Shown here in pieces: positions 48,860 through 57,957 of a DNA stretch of 64,000 nucleotides. The DNA is from JAFMJV01 sp963814315. Its GTDB lineage: Bacteria > Chloroflexota > Limnocylindria > Limnocylindrales > CSP1-4. The notes under the pieces were generated by a model, which saw nothing but the letters and a program-made list of their open reading frames with translations, was not told the DNA's origin and made no database searches. Both the position numbers and the translations under genes were made by a program. The DNA is taken from assembly GCA_963814315.1 (NCBI GenBank), contig CAWFCG010000003.1, forward strand, positions 620,001-684,000, in the 5' to 3' direction. Position 1 is the stretch's first letter. Every line of letters starts with the position of its first letter.

Positions 48860-50125
48860 CTAGACGCGCATCCCTCGCAGCACGCGTCGGAGCGCCGCAT
48901 CCAGCGGCTCCTGTGGCTGGGACGCTTCGACCGCCTGGTAGGCCAGCGCCATGGGGGTCACGTCCTGCTGATCCACGAGCAGCCCCGTCTCGTCGGTGAC
49001 GTCGGTGACCGCGTCCGGTCCCATCATTGAGACTTGGGGTCGGCGAGCGAATGGCAGCCCTGTACCGAAGGCGGCCGCCTCTAGTGAGGCGCGGATCTCC
49101 GGCAGCGCTGCTCCGCCGCCGCAGAGTTCGATACGGCCGGGCAGCAGACCGGTCTGGCCGAACTCCTCGAGGACCAGCTCCACACCCGCCGCCCACACGG
49201 CCACGTCCTCACCGATGATCTCGGCGACCTCGTCGCCACCATCGACGGTCTCGCCGGTGGCGTAAGCGATCTTCACGCGCTCGGCGGCTTCGAAGTCCAG
49301 ATCAAGACGGTCGGCCAACGACTTGGTGAAGGCACGTCCGCCGAGAGCGAACATGCGGGTGCCCTCCACGGAGCCTGTGCGGACCAGGGCCACGTCGGTG
49401 GTGCCGCCACCGACGTCGATGAAGAGTGCGCCCGACTGGCCGACCTGTTCACCGGAGATGGATCGGGCGACCGCGTACGGCTCGGCCACCACCTTGATGA
49501 GATCGAGGCCCATCCGCTCGACCACCGACTCGAGGGCCCCGAGGTGGACCAGCGGCGCATACGCGTTGAAGACAGAGACGCGCAGATGGCGACCCTGGAA
49601 CCCGACCGGGTTGGAGACGGCGTAACCGTCGATCCCGGCCGCCGTCACCGAAGCGTGCACCAAACGGACATCGACGTTGGCCAACCCGGTCTCCCAGGTG
49701 ATGGTGCGCTGGGCCCCTGACGCAGCTTCTGTCTCGATCTCCTCCAGCAGACGTTCCAGCTCGGAGTGGGTGATCGAGCTATCAGGACGCTTGCGTTCGA
49801 TGCTGCGGGTGGTGGTGAAACCCTTTACCAGCTCGCCGGCGATCCCGATGATGACCTTCTCCGCAGTGCGTCCGGACATCTCCTCGGCCGCGTCCAGCGC
49901 GACACGGCAGTTCTGCACCACGGCGGGGATGTCGGCCACCGTCCCCGACTGCATGTGCGAGAGACCCTGCCGTTGACGACCGACGCCGGTCACCGTGGCC
50001 CCGGCACCGTCCGTAGGCAGGAAGATGAGCGCCTTGGCGTATTCCGTGCCGATGTCCAGGGCCAGGTGCGCGGCGTTGGGGGTGATCGGGACAGTGCGGC
50101 GCAGGAGCCGTTGCAGCATCGACAC
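48860..50125 (-). CDS. FtsA/PilM-like actin-fold ATPase
   Basis: A 421-residue protein with the actin-like ATPase fold: phosphate 1 motif HLALDIGTEYAKALIFLPTD, the SHS2-like insertion with EKVIIGIAGELVKGFTTTRS and SSITHSELERLLEEIETEAA, phosphate 2 motif ALFIDVGGGTTDVALVRTGS, and the adenosine motif RIELCGGGAALPEIRASLEA. The GIAGELVKG and HSELERLLEE parts match FtsA and its relative PilM. It lies 15 bp upstream of the baseplate-J-like gene, suggesting the two act together at the membrane. Whether it serves cell division or a pilus-like machine cannot be decided from sequence. Confidence 0.85.
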   Translation of the reverse strand: MSMLQRLLRRTVPITPNAAHLALDIGTEYAKALIFLPTDGAGATVTGVGRQRQGLSHMQSGTVADIPAVVQNCRVALDAAEEMSGRTAEKVIIGIAGELVKGFTTTRSIERKRPDSSITHSELERLLEEIETEAASGAQRTITWETGLANVDVRLVHASVTAAGIDGYAVSNPVGFQGRHLRVSVFNAYAPLVHLGALESVVERMGLDLIKVVAEPYAVARSISGEQVGQSGALFIDVGGGTTDVALVRTGSVEGTRMFALGGRAFTKSLADRLDLDFEAAERVKIAYATGETVDGGDEVAEIIGEDVAVWAAGVELVLEEFGQTGLLPGRIELCGGGAALPEIRASLEAAAFGTGLPFARRPQVSMMGPDAVTDVTDETGLLVDQQDVTPMALAYQAVEASQPQEPLDAALRRVLRGMRV

Positions 50126-50139
50126 TCGCTGGCCTTGTC

Positions 50140-52920
50140 CTATTCCTCGAGCCGGTCGCGCAGCCTCTTGAGCGCGGCCGCGAGTGAATGCGGCTCGGGG
50201 GCCTTGCCCTGGGCCATCTCAGGGCGGCCACCACCCTTGCCTCCGACCTGGGACATGGCGTCCCGGACCAGGTCGGCCGCGTCCACGCCTTGCTCCACGA
50301 GGTCGTCACTGACGGTGACGAACAGCTGCGGCTTCTCAGGGTCGTCGAAGCCCGCGGCGATGACGCCGCTGGTGAGGGTTGCGCGCACCTCCTTGGCCCA
50401 TGCCTTCAACTCTTCCATGGAGCCGAAGCCGCCCAACATCGAGACGAAGGCGCCCTGGTGCAACAGCTCGGCGGCCTTGACGGCCGCCTGTGCCGTCGGT
50501 ACCAACCGCGCGGTCTGGCTGGCAGCGGTACGCCGCTTCTCTTTCAGCTCATCGCTCAACTCATCGATCCGGGCCGCGAGCCGGTCCGGTGTCTGCACGC
50601 CGGCGGCGGACATCGCCGCATCGAGGAGTCGGAAGCGCTCTTCAGTCAATGCCTCAGCAGCCTCGCCAGTGACTGCCTCGATACGGCGCATGCCCGATCC
50701 GATGGAGCGTTCGCCAGTGATGATGAAGCCGCCGATCTGGCCGGTGGCGCGGCAGTGCGTGCCGCCACAGAGCTCATGGCTGTAGTCCTCGACCCGGATG
50801 GTCCGCACGGTCTCCCCGTACTTCTCATCGAAAAAGGCATCGGCACCCAGAGCCTGTGCGTTGGCCATCGACATGAGCTGCGGTGTCACGTCGCGGTCCT
50901 CGCGGATCACGCGGCGCACCTCGTGCTCGATGGTGTGGCGCTCCTCCGGCGTGAGTCCGCGGTCGGAGGGGTAGTCGAAGCGCAGGTGGTCGGGTGTCAC
51001 CAGCGAACCGGCCTGACGGGCGGCATCACCGAGGGTGTTCCGCAAGGCGCGATGCAACAGGTGCGTACCGGTGTGATTGCGCATCGTGCTGGCGCGGCGA
51101 TGCGGATCGACCTCGGCGCTGACCTCCTGGCCCAGGGTCACCATGCCGTGTAGCTTGCCGAGATGGACGACCAGCCCAGCCACCGGGCGCTGGGTGTCCT
51201 CGACGCTGAAGACGACCTTGCCGCTGGCATCACGGAGCACGCCTCGATCGCCGATCTGACCGCCGCCCTCGGCATAGAAGGGACTCTCGTCCAGGACGAT
51301 CTGGGCATCCGCCGCAGCGTCGACGTGGCCCTCGGTGTCGGCGCGAGCCTCCAACGACTCGTACTCGGTGGTGTCGCGCACGATGGCACCGATGCGTCCG
51401 AGCGCCGTGGTGGTCTCGTGGCCGCGGAAAACGGTGTCGCCCAGACGACGGGCGATGCTGTCGAAGAGGGCGGTCTGTTCAGCCTGGCGGGCGAGGTCGA
51501 GCTTCTTGCCCGAGCGACTGCGATGGCGCTGCTTCTCGAGCGCGGCATCGAAGCCGTCGCGGTCCACGCGCACGCCGTACTCCGCAGCCAGCTCGACGGT
51601 GAGGTCGATGGGGAAGCCGTAAGTGTCGTGGAGCTGGAACGCCTTGTCGCCATCGATGGCAGGGGCGTCTGGCGGGACCTCCTCCGGCCTGCGCCCCACC
51701 ACTCGGGCGGCCCCGGTCAGCGGGATAAGCGCTTCTTCGAGTTGGATGGTGCCGGCATCAAGCGTGCGTGCGAAGGCCGTCTCTTCACGCACGATGGTGC
51801 CCAGGATGACGTCGCGGCGCTCGCGCAGGATGGGATAGGCCTCAGCCATCAGCTCGATGACGACCTTGGCGGTCTCTTCGAGGAAGGGCTCGTGTCGTCC
51901 CAATAGCCGACCATGGCGGACCGCGCGTCGCACGATGCGCCGCAACACGTAGCCGCGTCCCTCGTTGGCGGGCGTGATGCCATCGGCGATGAGGAAGGTG
52001 ATGGCGCGTGAGTGGTCGGCGATGACCTGGTAGCTGAAGCGCTCGCTCTCGAAGGCATCGGGGTCATGCCTGAGCAGCTCGCGCATGCGAGCGTGGATGG
52101 GCCCGAAGAGGTCCGTGTCGTAGTTGGTGGCGACGCCTTGCAGCACGGATGCCAGGCGCTCCAGGCCCATGCCGGTGTCGACCGACTTGAAGGGCAGCTC
52201 GGTACGGGGCCCCTCGAGCGGCTGATCGAACTCCATGAAGACGAGGTTCCAGATCTCCAGCCAGCGGGGGCACGTCTCGGTGTGGTCTGGTACGCAGCCA
52301 GGGCCTTCCGAGAGGTGCTCGCCGCGGTCGAAGTGGATCTCGCTGTTGGGGCCGCATGGGCCGGTCTCGGCCATGCGCCAGAAGTTGTGGTCGTCGCCGT
52401 CGTCGATGTCACCCCAGCGCGCCATGCGCTCGGGCGGCAGGCCGATCTCGTCGCGCCAGATGGCCCACGACTCCTCATCGTGGGTGTAGGTCGTGGCGGC
52501 CAGGCGATCGCCCGGGATGCCCAGGTCCTGTGTCAGGAACTCCCAGGCCCAGTGGATGGCCTCGCGCTTGAAGTAGTCGCCGAAGGACCAGCTGCCGAGC
52601 ATCTCGAAGAGCGTGTGGTGGCGCGGCGTGCGCCCGACCTCCTCGAAGTCGTTGTGTTTGCCGGCCACACGCAGGCAGCGCTGCGAGTCCACCGCACGAG
52701 TGTACGAGCGCTTTTCCACGCCGCGGAAGACGTCCTTGAACTGGACCATGCCGCTGTTGGTGAAGAGCAGCGTCTGGTCGCCCGCGGGTATGAGGCTGGC
52801 GCTGGGCACCACCTCATGGCCACGCTCGGCGAAGAAGCGCAGGAAGCGAGCGCGGATCGCGTCCGAGGACAGGGCCTGCATCGGGGCGTCCGTGGGAACC
52901 TGATTGTCATTCTCATGCAT
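50140..52920 (-). CDS. alaS: alanyl-tRNA synthetase
   Basis: A 926-residue class II aminoacyl-tRNA synthetase. The N-terminal catalytic core has FFAERGHEVVPSASLIPAGD, LFTNSGMVQFKDVFRGVEKR, VGRTPRHHTLFEMLGSWSFG and DTGMGLERLASVLQGVATNY. The editing domain has RNHTGTHLLHRALRNTLG and the zinc ligands in HELCGGTHCRATGQIGGF; the DHHA1 domain at the end has GGFGSMEELKAWAKEVRATL and SQVGGKGGGRPEMAQGKAPE. I take the ATG at 52920; an extension upstream crosses the terminator of the neighbouring gene. No T-box leader is seen in the short upstream space. Confidence 0.97.
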   Translation of the reverse strand: MHENDNQVPTDAPMQALSSDAIRARFLRFFAERGHEVVPSASLIPAGDQTLLFTNSGMVQFKDVFRGVEKRSYTRAVDSQRCLRVAGKHNDFEEVGRTPRHHTLFEMLGSWSFGDYFKREAIHWAWEFLTQDLGIPGDRLAATTYTHDEESWAIWRDEIGLPPERMARWGDIDDGDDHNFWRMAETGPCGPNSEIHFDRGEHLSEGPGCVPDHTETCPRWLEIWNLVFMEFDQPLEGPRTELPFKSVDTGMGLERLASVLQGVATNYDTDLFGPIHARMRELLRHDPDAFESERFSYQVIADHSRAITFLIADGITPANEGRGYVLRRIVRRAVRHGRLLGRHEPFLEETAKVVIELMAEAYPILRERRDVILGTIVREETAFARTLDAGTIQLEEALIPLTGAARVVGRRPEEVPPDAPAIDGDKAFQLHDTYGFPIDLTVELAAEYGVRVDRDGFDAALEKQRHRSRSGKKLDLARQAEQTALFDSIARRLGDTVFRGHETTTALGRIGAIVRDTTEYESLEARADTEGHVDAAADAQIVLDESPFYAEGGGQIGDRGVLRDASGKVVFSVEDTQRPVAGLVVHLGKLHGMVTLGQEVSAEVDPHRRASTMRNHTGTHLLHRALRNTLGDAARQAGSLVTPDHLRFDYPSDRGLTPEERHTIEHEVRRVIREDRDVTPQLMSMANAQALGADAFFDEKYGETVRTIRVEDYSHELCGGTHCRATGQIGGFIITGERSIGSGMRRIEAVTGEAAEALTEERFRLLDAAMSAAGVQTPDRLAARIDELSDELKEKRRTAASQTARLVPTAQAAVKAAELLHQGAFVSMLGGFGSMEELKAWAKEVRATLTSGVIAAGFDDPEKPQLFVTVSDDLVEQGVDAADLVRDAMSQVGGKGGGRPEMAQGKAPEPHSLAAALKRLRDRLEE

Positions 52921-52958
52921 GTAGGGCGAGTGTAGCGAACGGGGACCACTGCACATGA

Positions 52959-52995
52959 ACCAGCCCGCGAGCGCGCTCGGCACCCGCGGGCTGGT
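52959..52995 (-). terminator. strong hairpin after the SnoaL-like gene
   Basis: ACCAGCCCGCG at 52959-52969 pairs perfectly with CGCGGGCTGGT at 52985-52995, 20 bp past the stop of the gene at 53016-53549 and just ahead of alaS. It lies within the long upstream extension of the alaS frame, which supports the shorter start for that gene. Confidence 0.7.
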
Positions 52996-53015
52996 CGATC
53001 AGGTCGACAGGTGAG

Positions 53016-53549
53016 CTATTCGGCGGCAGCCTCCGCCATGACCAGCTGCGCACCATCGAAGGTGCTGACCATCGCGGACATGTACTGCCCATCGCTGATG
53101 TAGGCATCCGAGCCGCGATACGGCTCGGCCAGGAAGTCGGCCTCGGCGACCCATTGCACGGCTTCAGTGCCACCGACCTCGAAGCGCGACTCCTCGGAGA
53201 AGGTGATCCCGCAGAGCCCACCCTCGTCGGACCCGAGGACGAAGCCGGCGAACAGATCCCCGATCGCCTGTCGGCCTTGCACGACGGTGCCGCCGGGCAG
53301 GTGGACCTCAGCATCGTTGGGATACTGCGCCATCAGACCGAGCCAGTCACAGGCGTTAAGGACCTTGATGTGCTCCTGGTACACCGCGAGTGCCCCGTCC
53401 TGCGCGATGAGCGTGTCCGAGATCTCTCCCGAATTGGGGTTCTCTACCGGGTCTGCGGGCTCGCCGTCCTGGGCTGCCACGAAGCTGCTTGCCGCGAACG
53501 CCAGCACCAGCGCCAGCACTCCTGCGGTCGTAACGGATGACCGAGACAT
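53016..53549 (-). CDS. secreted SnoaL/NTF2-like domain protein
   Basis: A 177-residue exported protein. The ATG at 53549 follows GGAGGAG, and a signal peptide ends near FVAAQ. After an acidic linker the mature domain reads ALAVYQEHIKVLNACDWLGL and AQYPNDAEVHLPGGTVVQGR, then QAIGDLFAGFV, a pattern of the SnoaL-like cone-shaped fold. Cys contexts NACDW and GLCGIT may form a disulfide. Such domains bind small molecules or act as cyclases; activity outside the cell is unassigned. A 19-bp palindrome lies 41 bp upstream of the start. Confidence 0.65.
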   Translation of the reverse strand: MSRSSVTTAGVLALVLAFAASSFVAAQDGEPADPVENPNSGEISDTLIAQDGALAVYQEHIKVLNACDWLGLMAQYPNDAEVHLPGGTVVQGRQAIGDLFAGFVLGSDEGGLCGITFSEESRFEVGGTEAVQWVAEADFLAEPYRGSDAYISDGQYMSAMVSTFDGAQLVMAEAAAE

Positions 53550-53589
53550 ATCCTCTCCTCCGTTTAGGTCCCTGATGAATGGTGGTCCA

Positions 53590-53608
53590 ATCATCGATTA
53601 TCGATGAT
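53590..53608. promoter_or_regulatory. 19-bp perfect palindrome, candidate operator
   Basis: ATCATCGAT, a central T, then ATCGATGAT, an AT-rich exact inverted repeat in an otherwise GC-rich stretch (53550-53850 has no gene). It lies 41 bp before the SnoaL-like gene, where a dimeric regulator could cover the promoter. No regulator gene is adjacent, so the binding protein would be encoded elsewhere. Confidence 0.5.
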
Positions 53609-53850
53609 GGCAGGCTGACCGCGGACGCGTCAAGGGTCTTCTCCAGAGTGCCAGGGGCGACCATCCAGTCTGTCAACAGCCAAGGCGGCGAACAGCGCTG
53701 GTCAGGGGGACCGCCAGGCGGGTGCTGGTTCACCCACCGGGTGGGCCATCGGTGGTGACATGGCACCAGGTGCGCGGGTGTGAGGCATCGGGTGAAGATG
53801 TCTTGACCTTTGACCCCAAGACGCGCGGATGCCGATAGGGTTCAAGCATC

Positions 53851-54768
53851 GTGCACCTCCGACGAGACACCGAACGCGGCATGACAGCGATGCTGGCGAT
53901 CAGCGGCATCTTCATCCTGGTCGCCTGCTCGAATGTGGCCGGCGAAGGGCTGGCCATCGTTCCCGAGGTTGACGGTACGGTCGAGCGCGTGGCGAACAAC
54001 GGTGGCGTGACGCCAACACCACGAGCCTCGCCCGACCCAAGTGAGGCCTCCGCAGCGAGCCCGGCAGCCGCCGCTACCAAAGCGCCCAAGCGCGTGAAGC
54101 CCAAGGTCAAGACTGTCAAGCTGCAGCCGCGACCCAAGGCCGGTGCCTTCGCCATGGACTTGTACCGCGACGGTGACTTCATGCACCAGGCAGACAAGAA
54201 CTCGTGCGTCGCCGGCTCGACCCAGACGATGATGAACATCATCGACACGGGTAAGCCCAACCGCTCGATCGGGTTCCAGAAGCGGCTCTACCAGCGTGGC
54301 CGTGCGCTGTCACCCGACAAGCGCAAGCTCGGACCCATCGGCATCGACCTTCTCGGCTGGGCGGAGTTGCTCAACCGTGACGGCTACGGACCGTACGTGG
54401 TCGATGGCGCGAAGACCCGGAACGGCGCCATCCGCAAGGCCGCCAAGGCCCTGCGCATGACCGACAGGCCTGTCGGATTGGTGACCTGGCGTGGGGCGCA
54501 CTCATGGGTGATGTCCGGCTTCACCGCCACCGCGGACCCAGCGTTCAGCAACGCCTACGAGGTCAAGAAGATCTACGTGGAAGACACGTGGTTCCCATTC
54601 GTCAGCACTATCTGGGGCGCCTCGCGTCCGCCAGACGCGCTGGTACCGGTGGCGGCGCTCGCTGAAGACTACCTCCCGTATCGCCGCCCGCGCGCTCGAT
54701 ACCCCAACCGGGACGGCAAGTTCATGCTCATCCTGCCGCAGTTGCCACCCCACACCGTGGTTCGATAG
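53851..54768 (+). CDS. exported cysteine-peptidase-like protein
   Basis: A 305-residue protein with an N-terminal hydrophobic segment (MLAISGIFILVACSNVAGEG) that may be a lipoprotein signal, the VAC cysteine being the lipid site. A Pro/Ala/Ser/Lys-rich spacer follows to about residue 95. The mature domain has DKNSCVAGSTQTMMNIID (about 115-132), with a Cys at a helix start, and later VTWRGAHSWVMSGF (about 208-221) with a His before a strand. A Cys then His order, with an Asn/Asp expected later, is that of papain-like C39 peptidases. This is inferred from pattern only. The GTG at 53851 has AGGG about 10 bases upstream; the ATG at 53881 is an alternative. Confidence 0.55.
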   Translation: MHLRRDTERGMTAMLAISGIFILVACSNVAGEGLAIVPEVDGTVERVANNGGVTPTPRASPDPSEASAASPAAAATKAPKRVKPKVKTVKLQPRPKAGAFAMDLYRDGDFMHQADKNSCVAGSTQTMMNIIDTGKPNRSIGFQKRLYQRGRALSPDKRKLGPIGIDLLGWAELLNRDGYGPYVVDGAKTRNGAIRKAAKALRMTDRPVGLVTWRGAHSWVMSGFTATADPAFSNAYEVKKIYVEDTWFPFVSTIWGASRPPDALVPVAALAEDYLPYRRPRARYPNRDGKFMLILPQLPPHTVVR

Positions 54769-54797
54769 GGCCGTCCGTCGCACCTCTGGGGTGCCCC

Positions 54798-57083
54798 CTA
54801 CCGCAATACGCTGGGCAGTGCCTTCTCTTCTGGAACGACGCCCTCCGGCTCGGAGGCGCCGGCGGCATCGAGCTCCCGGGCGCGGGCCATCCACTCGTGG
54901 ATGACGCGGTTGACCTCCGGCGCGCCGACGAGTTCGACGGGCTGCTCCTCGCTGGCGAAGGCGCTGGGGTACAGCACGAACGCCTTGGTCTGCATGCCGC
55001 CGAGTCCGCCGTGGGCACCCACCTGGTGTTCGAACGGCGCGATCTCATCGGTCGACGGGTCGTACATGCTGATGATGAAGATGTCCCCGATGTGCTGGTA
55101 GCTGTCGAGCTCCTTCAGATTGGCGGGCGCATGGGGCCCAAAGGGCGCGAGCGGGTCGTCGCCCTCGATCTCGCCCGTCTCGAGGTTATGGACTCCGTTG
55201 CGACTGATGGCCAGGGGTCCATGCTCCTCGGAGCGGACCATCACGAAGCCGATGCCCTCGTGGCGGATGAGACCGGGCAACAGGTCGGGGTGCATCCTGG
55301 CGATGCCTTCGAGGCTGACGCGTTCGGGGACACCCGTGAAGTAGATGTTGGCGAGGTTGCCAGACGCCGCGACAACCAGGTCAGGGATGGCAGCCGCGGT
55401 CTGCGCGCCGGGATCGGCCTTCCTCTCGCCATGGCCGTTGACGTGGACGACGCCGTCGGTGGTGTCGCTGCGCAGCGCACGGCTGACGATCTTTCCGGTC
55501 GTGCCTGGCGTACGACTGGCCTCAGTGAGGAAGGTGTTGACCGGCCCCCAGCCCTCGACGTCGTTGCTGGCATCGAGACTGGTGACCTTTCCTTCCATGA
55601 GGCCCCGGACGAGCTCCTCCAGGCTGACGCCGTAGCGGTCCTCGAACGGAGCGCCCTGGGTCTGGCCGTGGTCGGACAAGAGGATGAAGTGATATGTGCG
55701 GGGCGCGTCTTCGGCGGCCCTCGCGAGGCTGCGCACCATGCGATCGACGCGGTCGAGCTGTGCCATCGATTCGGGTCGCTCTGGCCCGGCATGGTGGGCG
55801 ACCTCGTCATAGCCCAGGTAGTCGGCGTACACGATGGGTGTGCCGCGCCCCATCTCGCCGATGATCAGGTCCACCACCATGTCACGCATGATGGTGGTCG
55901 TCGAGGCCTTCAGGACGGGGAACGGCATGCCGCGACTGATGCGCGGCTTGACGTCCCTGACGCGCTGGCGGCGCGCCTGGAAGTACTCGCTCACGACGCA
56001 CCCGACGAACTGCGCGACGCCGCGCGTAAGGTTGTAGGGGTTGACCAGAAAGAGGCTGAACGAGCTCATCTGCAGGCCCTGCCCCGTGTCCGCCAATTGG
56101 CTGTTGGTGGCGATGGCCCGGGTCGCCCCACCTGAGACGAGGTTGCTGATGGACGTCCCGCCGTCGCGCAGCAGGTCGCGTTCGTTGGATGCTCGTCGTT
56201 CGATCTCGAACGCGTCCGCGGGGTGGTTGGACACCATCAGGTAGTTGCGGTCCTTCTCCCACCAGCGGAAGGCCGGGATGCCCGGCTGCACACCATGCAG
56301 GATGCCGACCTGGCCGGCACTCGTCATCGACGGCGCCAGTGCTTCGTACTTGCCCAACCGGTGCGAACCGTCATGCAGCCAGTCGTTGATGAAGGGCATG
56401 TAGCCGGTACGCAACGCGTTGCGAAGGATGGGCTCACTGAGGCCGTCCACCTGCAGGAGGACGAAGCCGGGTCCAGGGCGATCGTCGATGTCGCCGCCGA
56501 CACGTGCCATACGCTTCATCGAGTGTCGGAAGAACGATTCGTCCTCGTCGAGACCGATGATGGCGACAAGGACGGTATTGATGGCCGCGATGAGGACGGA
56601 CGCCAGGAATGCCACCAGGAAGCCGTCGATCTTGACGCCCGGCACCAACCAGCTCGCCGCCAGCAGCGTCACGCCCATGAACAGGATCGTCAGCACGGCG
56701 GTGATGACGAGGCTGTTGATACCGAAAGCGACGAACACGACCGGTCGCAGCGCGAAGGTGAGGAGGCCTGAGATGATGGTCACACCGAGGGCCGCGCCGA
56801 CCGCCTCCCAGACGTTGCCGTCGAAGACGATGCCGTTCATGAACTCGCCCACCACGAGCAGGGCGATGGTGTTGACGACCGTCAGGACCAAGGCGCGCGT
56901 GGCGAGGTGACGGCGGCCCCGCGGCCAGTTGACGGCGGTGTCGTACTCGTCCTTCCAGACGGACGCGACGCGGTGCACGAGCGTTGGCTTCTGGGGCTTG
57001 GTGCCGAGTCGTGTCTCAAGCGTGGACCGGGTCAGAGGGGCCGTGCCGGAGCTTGGGCCAGTGAGGTTTGGGTCGGCCGTCAT
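54798..57083 (-). CDS. membrane protein fusing a holin-like domain to a type I phosphodiesterase
   Basis: A 761-residue protein. Residues 60-195 hold four transmembrane helices with ATRALVLTVVNTIALLVVGE and the RPVVFVAFGINSLVITAVLT segment, which fits the phage-holin-like (PF04020/YvlD) membrane family. From about 215 to the end it is a type I phosphodiesterase/nucleotide pyrophosphatase: FVLLQVDGLSEPILRNALRT (first metal Asp), LAPSMTSAGQVGILHGVQPG (nucleophile region), VYADYLGYDEVAHHAGPERP, HFILLSDHGQTQGAPFEDRY and HEGIGFVMVRSEEHG. Substrates may be lipid or polymer phosphates in the membrane. A dedicated hydrolase tied to such a membrane domain is notable. Confidence 0.8.
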   Translation of the reverse strand: MTADPNLTGPSSGTAPLTRSTLETRLGTKPQKPTLVHRVASVWKDEYDTAVNWPRGRRHLATRALVLTVVNTIALLVVGEFMNGIVFDGNVWEAVGAALGVTIISGLLTFALRPVVFVAFGINSLVITAVLTILFMGVTLLAASWLVPGVKIDGFLVAFLASVLIAAINTVLVAIIGLDEDESFFRHSMKRMARVGGDIDDRPGPGFVLLQVDGLSEPILRNALRTGYMPFINDWLHDGSHRLGKYEALAPSMTSAGQVGILHGVQPGIPAFRWWEKDRNYLMVSNHPADAFEIERRASNERDLLRDGGTSISNLVSGGATRAIATNSQLADTGQGLQMSSFSLFLVNPYNLTRGVAQFVGCVVSEYFQARRQRVRDVKPRISRGMPFPVLKASTTTIMRDMVVDLIIGEMGRGTPIVYADYLGYDEVAHHAGPERPESMAQLDRVDRMVRSLARAAEDAPRTYHFILLSDHGQTQGAPFEDRYGVSLEELVRGLMEGKVTSLDASNDVEGWGPVNTFLTEASRTPGTTGKIVSRALRSDTTDGVVHVNGHGERKADPGAQTAAAIPDLVVAASGNLANIYFTGVPERVSLEGIARMHPDLLPGLIRHEGIGFVMVRSEEHGPLAISRNGVHNLETGEIEGDDPLAPFGPHAPANLKELDSYQHIGDIFIISMYDPSTDEIAPFEHQVGAHGGLGGMQTKAFVLYPSAFASEEQPVELVGAPEVNRVIHEWMARARELDAAGASEPEGVVPEEKALPSVLR

Positions 57084-57179
57084 GCGAAGCAGTATGACGG
57101 GCGGCTTTGGGCGTCATCACAGCCGCAAACGGGCGTTCGTCATGTGCTGCCGTAGCCGACGCTACGCTTACCGGCGCCT

Positions 57180-57944
57180 ATGCACCTGCTTTCCAACCTC
57201 TTTTCCGCGATCACCGAAGCCATCGACTCGTTGTCGGCGCTGATCACCAATTCGCCGTTGACCTACCTCGTCATCATGGCGCTGTCGGCGTTCGATGTCC
57301 TGATGCCCATCCTTCCGGCCGAAGCCACCATCACCGCGGCGTCCGTGCTGGCCGGCCAGGGCAAGCTGAACGTGGTCTGGATCATGCTCGCGGCGGGGAT
57401 CGGCGCGTTCATCGGTGACAACGTGGCGTACTGGATCGGGCGCGCGGCGGGGAGGCCGCTGGTCGAGAAGGTCCTGCGCGGCAACACTGGGCAGCTCGAG
57501 GGGGTGCAGGAGCAGTTCGACCGACGGGGCGGTACGTTCATCATCATCGGCCGGTTCATACCCGGAGGCCGCACCGCGGTCGCCATCGGAGCGGGCGTGC
57601 TCCACTTCAGTTGGTCGCAGTTCCTGCTCTATGACGCTGTGGCCGCGGTCATCTGGGCCGTCCAGGCCGCCATCCCTGGGTTCATCGGCGGGGCGCTCAT
57701 CCAGGATCGGCCGTGGCTGGCGATGATCTTCGGCTTCGTTCTCTCGGCACTGCTCGCGACAGGTATCGCGCTGCTGCAGCGCCGGCGCGATTCACAGCAC
57801 TCGGGTGAGATCCCGATCAAGCCGGCGGTGCTGGGGATCGGGGGCGTGGATGCCAGGATCGGTCACGCGGTCGAACCCGACGCCACTCACCTGGAGATCG
57901 CGCCCGACGCCGACCCCGGCAGTGAGGCAGTGCCCCGGCACTGA
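57180..57944 (+). CDS. DedA-family membrane protein
   Basis: A 254-residue membrane protein of the DedA (SNARE-associated) family. It has the marker ALSAFDVLMPILPAEATITA near residue 40, then FIGDNVAYWIGRAAGRPLVE and the family signature FIIIGRFIPGGRTAVAIGAG with the conserved Arg and Gly. These proteins move undecaprenyl phosphate or phospholipids across the membrane. The last 60 residues after RRRDSQHSGE are a cytoplasmic tail with no known role. The gene is divergent from the phosphodiesterase-type gene; both may act on lipid carriers. Confidence 0.9.
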   Translation: MHLLSNLFSAITEAIDSLSALITNSPLTYLVIMALSAFDVLMPILPAEATITAASVLAGQGKLNVVWIMLAAGIGAFIGDNVAYWIGRAAGRPLVEKVLRGNTGQLEGVQEQFDRRGGTFIIIGRFIPGGRTAVAIGAGVLHFSWSQFLLYDAVAAVIWAVQAAIPGFIGGALIQDRPWLAMIFGFVLSALLATGIALLQRRRDSQHSGEIPIKPAVLGIGGVDARIGHAVEPDATHLEIAPDADPGSEAVPRH

Positions 57945-57957
57945 GACCGTACTCCGC

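Noticed and set aside
52921..52983. Longer alaS start at 52983
   Set aside because: The extension crosses a strong terminator hairpin of the neighbouring gene and adds residues not seen at the start of AlaS proteins.
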